From positions 1 to 23,284 of the forward strand of contig CAYHAK010000024.1 in the NCBI GenBank assembly GCA_964354625.1: a stretch of 23,284 nucleotides of DNA, read 5' to 3'. This DNA comes from DATKKK01 sp964354625. Its GTDB lineage: Archaea; Thermoproteota; Bathyarchaeia; Bathyarchaeales; Bathycorpusculaceae. A model generated the notes under the pieces. It was not told where the DNA came from. It searched no databases and saw only the letters and a list, made by a program, of their open reading frames with translations. Each line of letters opens with the position of its first letter. The stretch's first letter is position 1. The translations under genes and the position numbers were made by a program. Shown piece by piece: positions 14,075-21,605 of the stretch.

Positions 14075-15336
14075 GTATTAGCAAGAAGACTTCGTTGGAA
14101 CTTTTCAGGCTGAGAAAGACACTGGACACGCTGGCCCGCAAAGAGGGACGCGGAACCGAGCTTGTTTCACTGTACGTTCCTCCAGGGAAGCAGATAAGCG
14201 ATGTCATGAGCACGCTTCGAGACGAGTATGGGACGGCCTCAAACATCAAGTCTACCACCACCAGGAAGAACGTTATGGACGCTATCGTGAGAGTCCAGCA
14301 ACGACTCAAGTTGTTCAAAGAGGCTCCTGAGAATGGACTTGTGATTTTCTGTGGGGCGATACCGCAGAACGGTGCCGGAAGCGAGAGAATCGAAACGTAC
14401 GTGATTCTGCCGCCTGAGCCAATTCGAATCTATCTTTACAGGTGTGATGCGCGTTTTCACACTGAGCACTTGCAGGAGCTTCTGAGGGAGAAGGAGACCT
14501 ATGGGATAGTGCTTGTCGATTCTTCAGCGGCCACTATTGCCACGCTTCAGGGCCGAAGACTTGAAATAGTCAGGGGATTGACGTCGGGCGTGCCGGGAAA
14601 GACGCGTGCAGGAGGGCAGTCGGCCAGAAGGTACGAGAGATTCAGAGAAATGAGGCTTCAGGAATACTTCACCCGTGTAGGCGAACATGCCAATGAGATA
14701 TTTCTACCGATTGAAACGCTGAAAGGCATAATACTTGCCGGGCCAGGACCAACTAAATACGATTTCGAGAAGGGCGACCATCTGAACTACATGTTGAAGA
14801 ACAAGATCATAGACGTGATTGACACGGCCTATGTGGAAGAGCAGGGCGTGAAAGAGGTCGTTGACAAGGCTCCGGAGATAATGCGCAAGATCCGCTACAT
14901 CGAAGAGAGAAAGATCATGCAGCAGTTTCTTTATGAGATCGGCCACGACACTGGAATGATAACATACGGCGAGGAAGAGGTCAGGAGGTCTCTCGAGGGC
15001 GGCGCGGTTAGGACGCTACTGCTTTCCGAAGGCTTGGACATCAGGCGAGTCATCGTGAAATGTACTGTATGCGGCTGCCAGGAACAGCACAGTGTGAAAG
15101 GCCCTATGATTGTTGGCTTCGAACAGAGTCTCCAAGGAAAACCGTGTCCGAAATGTAAGAACCCAACTCTGGCGGTGGCAGATTCTGAGGATTTAATAGA
15201 GGATTTCGCGAGGCTTGCAGAGTATACGAACACTGATGTGGAGATTATTTCTGGCGAGACCGAAGAAGGGCAAATGCTGAAGAACTCGTTTGGCGGAGTG
15301 GCGGCGATTCTGCGGTTCAAGTCACAGAACCAGTAG
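14071..15336 (+). CDS. prf1: Peptide chain release factor aRF1
   Basis: Recognises all three stop codons and releases the nascent chain. From TTG 14071 the protein is 421 aa, the normal aRF1 size. The frame is open to ATG 13888, but those extra 61 residues are unlike the family and cover the ftr terminator hairpin. Motifs: TASNIKS (58-61) for stop-codon reading, YRCDARF (123-129, the YxCxxxF element), and GGQ (181-183) in RAGGQSARRYERFR for peptidyl-tRNA hydrolysis. A C-terminal zinc mini-domain has Cys331, Cys334, Cys359 and Cys362. The second conserved block GRGTELVSLYVPPGKQISDV is near residue 26. It follows ftr by about 140 nt with its own promoter. Confidence 0.97.
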   Translation: MSISKKTSLELFRLRKTLDTLARKEGRGTELVSLYVPPGKQISDVMSTLRDEYGTASNIKSTTTRKNVMDAIVRVQQRLKLFKEAPENGLVIFCGAIPQNGAGSERIETYVILPPEPIRIYLYRCDARFHTEHLQELLREKETYGIVLVDSSAATIATLQGRRLEIVRGLTSGVPGKTRAGGQSARRYERFREMRLQEYFTRVGEHANEIFLPIETLKGIILAGPGPTKYDFEKGDHLNYMLKNKIIDVIDTAYVEEQGVKEVVDKAPEIMRKIRYIEERKIMQQFLYEIGHDTGMITYGEEEVRRSLEGGAVRTLLLSEGLDIRRVIVKCTVCGCQEQHSVKGPMIVGFEQSLQGKPCPKCKNPTLAVADSEDLIEDFARLAEYTNTDVEIISGETEEGQMLKNSFGGVAAILRFKSQNQ

Positions 15337-15412
15337 AATTCGGGTGTGCGCTTGAAACTTAAACCTCGCATAAAGCTGGAACGAGGCGTTGAGAAGTGCA
15401 GGCGCTGGTGAC

Positions 15413-15730
15413 TCATTCTTGCCGCAGAGCCTTTTCCAATGTTTCTTTGTCGGTGTTCTTTATCAAGAGTCTCTTTTGTCTGGAGATGAAGCCGGAAACG
15501 AGAACGATTTCTTTGTGAAGCAGTTTGGAGAGTCTTTTGACGAGTTCTTTGTTCACTTTTCCTTTTATGGGTTCTTCAGTGCAGAAGACGACGATTTCGT
15601 CGCCTTCGATGACTATCTTGAATTGCCGTGCCTTAGGTCTTACTGAGACTTCTAGGACTATTCCGTCTTTTGTTTCGGTGATTTTCACGGGTTTTCTTGG
15701 AGCTTTTTGTTTCGTTTTGCATAAAAGCAT
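15413..15730 (-). CDS. DUF167 (YggU-like) family protein
   Basis: A 105-aa small alpha/beta protein. The DUF167 core is complete: DGIVLEVSVRPKARQFKIVIEGDEIVVFCTE with the family's strand pattern, then EPIKGKVNKELVKRLSKLL (P-x-x-G-K-A/V-N-x-E motif), and VSGFISRQKRLLIKN. ATG 15730 is chosen over the 27-residue extension because a CTTATCTT box at 15760-15767 predicts a TSS near 15737. The family role is not established. It diverges from the aminotransferase, sharing the promoter region. Confidence 0.92.
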   Translation of the reverse strand: MLLCKTKQKAPRKPVKITETKDGIVLEVSVRPKARQFKIVIEGDEIVVFCTEEPIKGKVNKELVKRLSKLLHKEIVLVSGFISRQKRLLIKNTDKETLEKALRQE

Positions 15731-15756
15731 ATTCTGTTTGCCGTGTCTTGAGGGGA

Positions 15757-15768
15757 AAAAGATAAGCA
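15757..15768. promoter_or_regulatory. Divergent promoter of DUF167 and aminotransferase genes
   Basis: AAAAAGATAAGC on the plus strand and GCTTATCTTTTT on the minus strand can act as TATA elements for both flanking genes at the expected distances. Confidence 0.4.
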
Positions 15769-15802
15769 TCAAGCGAGGGCCACATTGTGCTTGGGTCTTG
15801 GA

Positions 15803-16921
15803 ATGAAGCATGGTTCAGTATATCTGGATTGGTATGTTCATGTACCGAAGGTGAGACATGATCTGCGTTCAAGCGGCCTGATGTCCTTCAAATACGATAT
15901 CGATCTTGGCAAGGTTGATTTGAGCGCGAACTTTGATCACGGCAATCCCAAAACCGCGAAGCTGCTGGCACGGCTGTATCACACGGAGGCCGAGAACGTG
16001 TTCATCTCAAGTGAGGGTGCTTCTGGGCAGAATGCACGGATAATCAGGTATCTTGCAGAGAGAGACCCTAAGAGGACTGAGGCGATCGTGGAGTATCCGA
16101 CATATGAGCCTCTGTTGAGGCAGGTTCAGGAGCATTTCGGGCGGGTGAGGCGGCTGGAGAGGAGGGAGAAGGAGGGCTATAGGCTGGACGCAGACGCGCT
16201 GAGAAAGCTTGTCTCAGGGAAAACAGGGCTGCTTGTGATAACAAATCCGCATGCGCCAAGTGGCTCACTGGCTGACATGAGGGAACTGGAGGAGATAATG
16301 GCTGTGGCCCGGGAATTCGGCTTTTTTGTGGTTTGCGATGAGATTTATGCTGAATTCGATAGAAGCGTGGTACCGACGATATTTTCTGTTGACTCCGAGT
16401 ATGGGATAGTTACGACGAGTTTCACGAAGGCGTTTGGTCTGGGCGGGTTGAAGCTGGGCGTGGCTTTGGCTCAGAGGATGCTGGCGAATGAGCTCTACGG
16501 GGATGTGTTGAACACTGTTGGGAATAGTCCGAACGTCGTGCAGCTTCTTGCTTCGGAGATTCTGGAGAACGGTATGGAGGCTCTTGAAAGGCACAAGCGG
16601 AGATGGAGGTCAGTGAAGCGCGAGACTGAACAGTGGCTGGACAGACAGGGCATTGAGTACTTCCCAAACAAGTTGAGCGTCACCTACTGGGCCAAGCTGC
16701 CTGTGAAGGACACTTGCAGGTGGATAGACGAACACGCTGTGCCCAAGAACGACGTGGCGCCTGTGCCTGGAGCTTTCTTCCTATTCAAGAGTGGCTGCAA
16801 GATCGTTCAGTCAAGCATGGTGCGGATAGGCTTGGGCCACGTCAATCCTGAGGGATCGGATTTGTCAGAGGCTCTTGAGGCTATGGAAAAGGCGCTTAAG
16901 ACTTACCGTTCAGCCGTCTGA
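15803..16921 (+). CDS. PLP-dependent class I/II aminotransferase
   Basis: A 372-aa fold-type I enzyme. The PLP lysine is Lys209 in TSFTKAFGLGGLKLG. The supporting residues are ITNPHAPSG (Asn148 stacking/hydrogen-bond motif) and CDEIYAEF (Asp179, Tyr182). An Arg in SMVRIGLGH near the C terminus would bind the substrate carboxylate. The family also includes beta C-S lyases and histidinol-phosphate aminotransferase-like enzymes, so the amino donor is undefined. ATG 15803 is preferred. TTG 15785 is in frame but close to the predicted TSS. The GKTGLLVITNPHAPSGS region fits an aspartate/tyrosine-type aminotransferase. The MFS transporter gene follows 88 nt downstream. Confidence 0.92.
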   Translation: MKHGSVYLDWYVHVPKVRHDLRSSGLMSFKYDIDLGKVDLSANFDHGNPKTAKLLARLYHTEAENVFISSEGASGQNARIIRYLAERDPKRTEAIVEYPTYEPLLRQVQEHFGRVRRLERREKEGYRLDADALRKLVSGKTGLLVITNPHAPSGSLADMRELEEIMAVAREFGFFVVCDEIYAEFDRSVVPTIFSVDSEYGIVTTSFTKAFGLGGLKLGVALAQRMLANELYGDVLNTVGNSPNVVQLLASEILENGMEALERHKRRWRSVKRETEQWLDRQGIEYFPNKLSVTYWAKLPVKDTCRWIDEHAVPKNDVAPVPGAFFLFKSGCKIVQSSMVRIGLGHVNPEGSDLSEALEAMEKALKTYRSAV

Positions 16922-17009
16922 GAGACTGTCCCCCTCAGGATAGCAAAAAGATAAAGGGTTCTTCGCTTTTCTGTGTTAGATTCCTGAGTTTGAGGAGAGC
17001 TACAGTCGA

Positions 17010-18209
17010 GTGTCCAAGATGGCAATCTATGGGCAAGCCTTGTTCAGGGGCTTTCCTTTCAAGGCATTCACCCGAGACATCTGGCTGATCTGTCTCTCTA
17101 ACATCATAGGTGCTTTCGGTGAAGGCCTCTACTTCTATGTCTTCCCACTGTACATTAAGGCCTTGCAGGCGGACTATGTTCAGATTGGCCTCGTGTTCTC
17201 GGCTCTCTATGGGGCTTCGGCGTTGACGCTTCTTCTGGGAGGCGTGCTGGCTGATCGGTTTGACCGCAAGAAGATTCTTATTGTGGGGTGGGCTCCTTGG
17301 GCGTGTGCGCCTCTGATCTACTCCTTTGCCTCGAACTGGCAACAGCTCATCCCTGGCGCTGTCTGCTGGGGAATTTCAATGATCGGCGTTCCAGCCTTCA
17401 ACGCATACATCATAACCTCGACGGCGGACAAGACAAAGATCGCCTCGGTTCTTTCGTTCGTTTGGGCGAGTTACTCGTTCAGCTATGTTTTCGCGCCGAC
17501 GGTGGGAGGCTACCTGGCCACGGTCATCGGAATGAGGCTAGTGCTGCTCCTCTCAACTCTCCTCGGGGCTATGGCTACTGGCGTGTTCTTTTTCCTTCGG
17601 AGCCAGCGTCCGCTAGTTGCGAGCCCGAAGACTCAGGAGCGGTCTGCCCCTTCAGATAGAAGTAAGATGCCTTGGCGGAAGATGCTTCTGTGGTCGATCT
17701 TCTTCGCCTTGATAACGTTTTTCATGACTGTAGGGCGGACTTTTGTTCCGACGTTTCTGTCTGAGCAGGTTGGTTTTAGCGAGTTTTACGTGGCGCTATT
17801 TGGCTCTGTCGGCTTCGCGGGCATGACCGTTCTAGGGGTAACGATAGGGCATCTGGGAGACAGGTGGCGAAAACCAAGAGCCATAGGCTTATGCTTGCTT
17901 ATTTTCCTCGCTTCCACGGTATCTTTGTTCTTGGTTCGGGAAATCGCGGTCTTGATGCTGGTGGCTTTCTTTTTCGGCGGCTCAGGCGTCACAGGCACCT
18001 TGGTGAGCTCTTTCATAGGCTCAATCGCGCCTGAGAACAGACGAGGGCTGTGGCTCTCCGTTCCGCAGACTCTGAGCCTTGTGGCCGCCTTCGCAGCACC
18101 GTATCTGGCAGGCTTCCTCTACACGCTGGACCCTAACAACACGCTCATGTTTTCCATCGTCGCCACGCCCTTCCTGATTCTGTTTGCATTGGTAGGGCTG
18201 AAAGAGTAG
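17010..18209 (+). CDS. Major facilitator superfamily transporter
   Basis: A 399-aa polytopic inner-membrane carrier with about twelve transmembrane helices in two halves, joined by a charged central loop (SPKTQERSAPSDRSKMPWRK). The A-type signature between helices 2 and 3 is GGVLADRFDRKKIL, and a related GHLGDRWRKPR lies in the second half. The substrate is unknown, and the neighbouring aminotransferase gives no firm hint. The start is GTG 17010 (ATG 17019 is possible). A GAGGAG at 16992-16997 is somewhat distant. A TATA-like AAAGATAAAG near 16945-16955 suggests its own promoter. It converges on the small Cys-rich gene at 18258. Confidence 0.92.
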   Translation: MSKMAIYGQALFRGFPFKAFTRDIWLICLSNIIGAFGEGLYFYVFPLYIKALQADYVQIGLVFSALYGASALTLLLGGVLADRFDRKKILIVGWAPWACAPLIYSFASNWQQLIPGAVCWGISMIGVPAFNAYIITSTADKTKIASVLSFVWASYSFSYVFAPTVGGYLATVIGMRLVLLLSTLLGAMATGVFFFLRSQRPLVASPKTQERSAPSDRSKMPWRKMLLWSIFFALITFFMTVGRTFVPTFLSEQVGFSEFYVALFGSVGFAGMTVLGVTIGHLGDRWRKPRAIGLCLLIFLASTVSLFLVREIAVLMLVAFFFGGSGVTGTLVSSFIGSIAPENRRGLWLSVPQTLSLVAAFAAPYLAGFLYTLDPNNTLMFSIVATPFLILFALVGLKE

Positions 18210-18257
18210 CCGAACGAACATCACCTGCTCAGAAACGCTCGCGAATTGTTCCAGCCT

Positions 18258-18527
18258 TCAGCTTGGGCTGGTCTTTCTTTCTGCTATTCTGATCCAACCG
18301 TCGGCTGCCTTGGTGCCGTCGATGTTTTCGCTGAACTTCCTCCTCTCCTTAATCCCGCACCTCAGACATTCCCGCTCACAAAAAACTTCCCTCTGCATCT
18401 CCTTCTTTGTTCCCGGGACAAACCCAGGTTCAGCCCAACAAATGAGCACCCGGTCACCACAGTTCCTCCACTTGTGCATTCCCATCCTACACAACGCACT
18501 GGGCAAGCATTTCACACCTCGGATCAT
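18258..18527 (-). CDS. Small Cys-rich zinc-ribbon-like protein
   Basis: From ATG 18527 the protein is 89 aa. It starts MIRGVKCLPSALCRMGMHKWRNCG and has a second set CERECLRCGIKERRKF. The order (C, GMHKW, C...C, CxxCG) is like small treble-clef/zinc-ribbon proteins of the DUF1660 type, in which two cysteine pairs hold one metal. The frame extends to 18593, but the extra residues look non-coding. It follows the small membrane-protein gene by 70 nt on the same strand and may share its transcript. Function is unknown; nucleic-acid or protein contact is a guess. Confidence 0.6.
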   Translation of the reverse strand: MIRGVKCLPSALCRMGMHKWRNCGDRVLICWAEPGFVPGTKKEMQREVFCERECLRCGIKERRKFSENIDGTKAADGWIRIAERKTSPS

Positions 18528-18597
18528 AGAGCGATATTCGGAAGAGTCTTGAGGCCTACGCGCACATAAGCATTTTGAAACGCTGGCATGCACCCAG

Positions 18598-18933
18598 CTA
18601 AGTTGCCTTTTTCTTTGTTATCTTGTTTCTGGATTCAGTTATGAATCGTTCAATGTCCCAGAAGACAGGTTCTCTTGCGGTCTTCGTGTAAGCTGCACCG
18701 AGTTGATATCTCGCTCTGAAGCCTCGCTCCTCTTCGTACGTCAGGTAGATAATGAGCATTGCTGGGGTCAGTGCGAGCAAAAGAGGGTTGACAAACATGA
18801 GGTACATCTGGAAGGGGATGTAGAGCGCGAAGAGGACTGGAACCCAGAACCAGACAGTTGACACGTTTGCCCTGGCAATCACGTACATCTCCAGAATCTC
18901 CTCTTTGAGCTCTTTGAGTCTCATTGTTCCCAC
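18598..18933 (-). CDS. Small two-helix membrane protein, hypothetical
   Basis: A 111-aa protein with an amphipathic N-terminal helix (KELKEEILEMYVIARAN), two adjacent transmembrane segments (VWFWVPVLFALYIPFQMYLMF and PLLLALTPAMLIIYLTY), and a basic tail ending TKKKAT. No family is recognised. A TTAAATAT box at 18955-18962 predicts a TSS at about 18932, exactly at the GTG 18933, so the message is probably leaderless and GTG is the start. ATG 18924 is the alternative. The Cys-rich gene downstream on the same strand may be co-transcribed. Confidence 0.7.
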   Translation of the reverse strand: MGTMRLKELKEEILEMYVIARANVSTVWFWVPVLFALYIPFQMYLMFVNPLLLALTPAMLIIYLTYEEERGFRARYQLGAAYTKTAREPVFWDIERFITESRNKITKKKAT

Positions 18934-18954
18934 GAAGAAAAAATGCCTTGGATG

Positions 18955-18962
18955 ATATTTAA
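18955..18962 (-). promoter_or_regulatory. TATA box of the small membrane-protein gene
   Basis: TTAAATAT on the minus strand, centred 26 nt before GTG 18933. Confidence 0.55.
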
Positions 18963-18963
18963 C

Positions 18964-19257
18964 GTTTTGTCAGCAGTAAAAGGACAGGCACTCGGTGCGT
19001 GGACGGTTCGTAGCGCGCGTTTCCGTCGGTTTCTCTCTTATGTCCGTCTTCTTATCTGAGCTTTGTTCATGTCTCACACACGTCTTCTATGTGAGCCAAC
19101 AGTGGCAACACAGTTTTTGTGACGCATTTTGACATTTTGTCACAACTTTTCTCCATAAAGCTCTCCATAAAACCCGGAAAAACGCAGAGGCTGTCAACTG
19201 CCCAGAAAACCCAGCAACCATAAAAGAAAGCTTACGGCGGACAGGAGAATCGAAAAG
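18964..19257. other. Non-coding stretch with inverted repeats
   Basis: No credible gene. It holds TAGCGCGCG at 19011-19019, a 6-bp inverted repeat CTCACA/TGTGAG (19073-19078 and 19090-19095), and a 7-bp inverted repeat TTGTGAC/GTCACAA (19117-19123 and 19139-19145) with internal ATTTTG repeats. A short tandem-like CTCCATAAA pair lies near 19152-19171. A structured RNA or an operator cluster is possible. Confidence 0.5.
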
Positions 19258-19340
19258 TGGGCCGGGAGAGATTCGAACCTAGGACAAGTGGAGATGTCTC
19301 CCGAAAAGTCCACTCTTAGTCTGGATTTCCTGCTTTCCCC
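19258..19340 (-). pseudogene. tRNA-like remnant (tRNA 3' end without a matching 5' half)
   Basis: The 3' part reads as a genuine tRNA end: T loop TTCGAAT, then CTCTC, the acceptor strand CCGGCCC and discriminator A, followed by CTTTT. The 5' strand of the T stem (CTAGG) does not pair with CTCTC, and no GGGCCGG acceptor strand exists upstream, so no cloverleaf forms. The upstream part can fold (AGTGGA/TCCACT around CTTTT) but not as a normal D/anticodon array. A CCTTTTAAGTAA element at 19361-19372 could start a transcript near 19340. Likeliest reading: an attachment-site-like tRNA fragment or a decayed tRNA, possibly Lys-like by its acceptor strand. Confidence 0.45.
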
Positions 19341-19410
19341 AATAGATAGTGATTAATCAGTTACTTAAAAGGACTGATAGAGAATTGTTCTATCACTTTC
19401 TTTTCTTGGC

Positions 19411-19734
19411 TTATGCAACAGTATTCCATATGAACCGAGCAAACGAAGCGTGGTCTATCAATGAGTGAAATTCAGTATTGATTCTCTTCATTTCCTTGTT
19501 CTTGAAGATTCTGGCGTTGATTTTCTCCATCTCCCGCAAGTCCTCGAATTCCCACATTTCAATGTATAAGTTGCCTACACCACCGTATTCTTGCTGTAAG
19601 AGTTTCCACGATTTTAGTCCCTCGAAGACTTTGGGGTTTTCCTTCTTGAACCTAAGGAAATCTTTCAGTAAAGCATCAAATTCTCGTTGCTTCTCGTGTT
19701 TTGCAAGATAGGTTTCAACCAAGAAAACGCCCAT
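19411..19734 (-). CDS. Dimeric alpha/beta-barrel (NIPSNAP/ABM-like) protein, hypothetical
   Basis: A 107-aa protein with the ferredoxin-like beta-alpha-beta-beta-alpha-beta order of dimeric alpha/beta-barrel proteins. It has a first strand GVFLVETYLAK, a helix REFDALLKDFLRFKKEN, then the YGGVGNLYIEMWEFEDLREMEKI segment that resembles NIPSNAP and antibiotic-biosynthesis-monooxygenase-like families (strand followed by ExxD helix), and a final helix FHSLIDHASFARFIW. No catalytic signature is evident. The start ATG has GGTGG eight bases upstream. It is downstream of the TPR-like gene on the same strand, separated by a (GC)5 tract. Confidence 0.6.
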   Translation of the reverse strand: MGVFLVETYLAKHEKQREFDALLKDFLRFKKENPKVFEGLKSWKLLQQEYGGVGNLYIEMWEFEDLREMEKINARIFKNKEMKRINTEFHSLIDHASFARFIWNTVA

Positions 19735-19840
19735 CTGACTTCCACCGCTCAGTTAGCGTCCTATGTATGACTTGATTATTTCGGTTTGCTATAACATTTC
19801 CGCAAAACCAAAAACTGGCTTTCCTCAAGCGAGTTTTGTG

Positions 19841-19852
19841 AGCGCGCGCGCT
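19841..19852. repeat. (GC)5 palindrome at the cut end of the TPR-like gene
   Basis: AGCGCGCGCGCT. The TAG stop of the minus-strand TPR-like gene is formed inside TTTTTTAGCGCG, so this tract terminates that frame. Confidence 0.85.
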
Positions 19853-20843
19853 AAAAAATAGAAAACAGACGCTGGGCTTCGTCATACAATCCAATGGCAT
19901 TCTCAGCAAGTTGCCGTCTTTTGTCTGGGTCTTCGGTCTCTATTGCTTTCCAATAGGTAGCGTAGGCGAGGAAATCGACTGCACCAGCTTTCATGAACAT
20001 GTCTCTCGTTTTTTCTGCGCACTCAAGTGTTTTCTCAAAGTGTTTGATACTTTCTTCTTCACTCAGGTTTAACCCCAGCCATAAATGCGCGTAACCCGAG
20101 AGGAGGGCATCTCCTGATCTCTCGGAAAGGTCTATTGCCTTGTTGATGTACATCATTGCCTTTTCACGCATTTGTTCTTGTTTCCGTGGATCTGTAATTG
20201 TGAACCATATAAGAACTAGCATGTAAAGTGACACTGTGAGGAAGGCTGATGTAGCCTTGTATGATTCTTCTGGTTCTGAGTAGGCTGAGATTATTCTCTC
20301 TCCCCATCCCATTCCTTGCTCAGCAACTTCCTTTATGATACGATTGTCTTCCTCATACATTATTCTCAGAAAAGAGGCAGAAAACTCGAGTGAAAGTGCA
20401 TCGTACGTTTTCGCATATTCCCGGGTGTCTCCAGATTCTGAGAAGACAATCAGGGCTTTGTCTGCGAAGTCAAGACAATCGTCAAGAAGCCTTCGCCTCT
20501 CAGATGGACTAGAAGTGAGCCAATGATAGAGATACTTGGCAATGGCTGTTGTCCGAAAGATTCGTGCTTCTTGCTCTTTAGCCAGTTCTCGGTAAATGTC
20601 ACAAGCCTTCTTGTAGGATTCGGCCGCCTTCCGTATTTTCCGCTGAAACTCTTCTTTGGCTTCAGTCTGCATGGCAGCTCTGTAAAGACAAAAGCCAACT
20701 CTTTCCTGAATCTCGCCTCTCTTTGAAAAATCGTCTTCAGCAACCAGTTTCAACGCTTTCTCATATGACCCAGCAGCCCTAAGCCAATCATATTCCCTTT
20801 CTAACCGTTCTGCCTGAAGCGAATTTTCTTCCACACTTGACAT
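19851..20843 (-). CDS. TPR-like helical repeat protein, probably C-terminally truncated
   Basis: From ATG 20843 (ATG 20909 is possible) the product is 330 aa, soluble and almost entirely helical. Repeated segments fit tetratricopeptide-like pairs: LRAAGSYEKALKLV, ESYKKACDIYRELAKEQ, DFADKALIVFSESGD, INKAIDLSERSGDALLSGYAHLWLGLNL, HFEKTLECAEKTRDM and AENAIGLYDEAQRLF. Proteins with such arrays are usually adaptors or the sensory half of larger archaeal signalling proteins. This one stops abruptly at LFSIF inside a helical unit, where the stop codon is created by the (GC)5 tract, so a downstream domain may have been lost. A TTTCTATTG element near 20870 is a candidate TATA box. No enzymatic motif is visible. 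Confidence 0.6.
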   Translation of the reverse strand: MSSVEENSLQAERLEREYDWLRAAGSYEKALKLVAEDDFSKRGEIQERVGFCLYRAAMQTEAKEEFQRKIRKAAESYKKACDIYRELAKEQEARIFRTTAIAKYLYHWLTSSPSERRRLLDDCLDFADKALIVFSESGDTREYAKTYDALSLEFSASFLRIMYEEDNRIIKEVAEQGMGWGERIISAYSEPEESYKATSAFLTVSLYMLVLIWFTITDPRKQEQMREKAMMYINKAIDLSERSGDALLSGYAHLWLGLNLSEEESIKHFEKTLECAEKTRDMFMKAGAVDFLAYATYWKAIETEDPDKRRQLAENAIGLYDEAQRLFSIF

Positions 20844-20967
20844 CTTTGCCAATCCACACGCCAATAGAAAGTTATCAAGAAGTCTCTGAAAAGGCTTTTC
20901 ATGAATCAATAGTTCAATGGTAACGCAAGGATTTAGCGCGATGGTATGGGAAGTGTTTTACGTGAGA

Positions 20968-20993
20968 GGCGCTCGCGCCATGTTATGAGCGCC
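20968..20993 (+). promoter_or_regulatory. Hairpin over the IS110 transposase start codon
   Basis: GGCGCTC (20968-20974) pairs with GAGCGCC (20987-20993), and the ATG at 20985-20987 lies at the stem edge. In RNA this would occlude initiation, a known way of keeping transposase expression low. GGCGC/GCGCC offers a competing smaller hairpin. Confidence 0.4.
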
Positions 20994-21314
20994 TTTGTTT
21001 GTGGGTTGGACGTGCATAAGGATTCCACTTATGCAACTATTTTGGATCCTTCTGGAAAGATAGTTAATCAAACAAGAATGAATAATGAAAGAGTGGATTC
21101 GTACTTGTCTCGCTTCGACGTTGGCACGGTTGCTATGGAATCCTCCAACCAGGTTGCATCATTGTACAGAAAGCTGGAAGGAAGAGGATACAGTGTGTTG
21201 CTTTCTCATCCTAAGAAGACACGGTACATTGCTGAGGCGAAGATTAAAAGTGATCGTGTTGACAGTAAGGCTATTGCTGAACTGGCTAGATTGGACGCTT
21301 TGCGCGCGCGCTAA
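20985..21314 (+). pseudogene. IS110-family transposase, N-terminal fragment
   Basis: IS110 transposases are DEDD-type (RuvC-like) recombinases guided by a bridge RNA. The fragment starts MSAFVCGLDVHKDSTYATI and keeps the RuvC-like residues Asp9, Glu52 (VAMESS) and Asp90/Asp93 in SDRVDSKAIAELARL. A full protein is usually above 300 aa with a C-terminal Tnp_20 domain. Here the frame stops after 109 residues, where a (GC)5TAA tract replaces the rest. It cannot transpose alone. A TAGCGCG at 20934-20940 is about 45 nt before the start and may be near the left end of the element. Confidence 0.85.
21302..21311. repeat. (GC)5 tract at the junction of two cut genes
   Basis: GCGCGCGCGC followed by TAA. 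It ends the IS110 frame on the plus strand and the membrane-protein frame on the minus strand. Confidence 0.9.
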
Positions 21315-21605
21315 TCCGATTGCCACGCCTATGAGCATCAAAATCCCAGAGGCAGGCGCAATTGCCGGTCTTCGTTTAGTAAACAAGACAAGAGCGCCCA
21401 GAATGAAGCCTACGAGGCTCGGCGCGGTCAAGGGAAGCACACTCCACCCCGTGTAGGGCTTGCTTCCTATGAAATAACGTTCGAAAACGCTTGGGTGCAC
21501 CTCCCCGAGCCAGCTACCATTCGTGGTTGTTGAATACCAGGGGAGTGAGAAGAAGATTAAGAGCAATACCAGAGTGACTCCGTAAAATACTTTGGACACT
21601 ATCAT
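21312..21605 (-). pseudogene. Membrane protein gene, 3'-truncated
   Basis: From ATG 21605 about 98 residues look genuine, with three hydrophobic segments (VFYGVTLVLLLIFFSLPWY, VLPLTAPSLVGFILGALVLF, ASGILMLIGVAIGLA) and a short soluble loop after the first. After GLA the frame passes into the (GC)5 tract and then reads antisense to the transposase fragment down to 21159, which is meaningless. The last helix or tail is therefore missing. GGAG near 21613-21616 supports the ATG. The family is not identified. The upstream side is bounded by another (GC)4 tract at 21733. Confidence 0.6.

Noticed and set aside
19258..19340. A functional intron-containing tRNA-Lys
   Set aside because: The T stem does not pair (CTAGG against CTCTC) and no complementary acceptor strand exists, so only a remnant is supported.
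21159..21311. C-terminal part of the minus-strand membrane ORF
   Set aside because: It is the antisense of the IS110 transposase fragment, reached only because the GC tract leaves the frame open.
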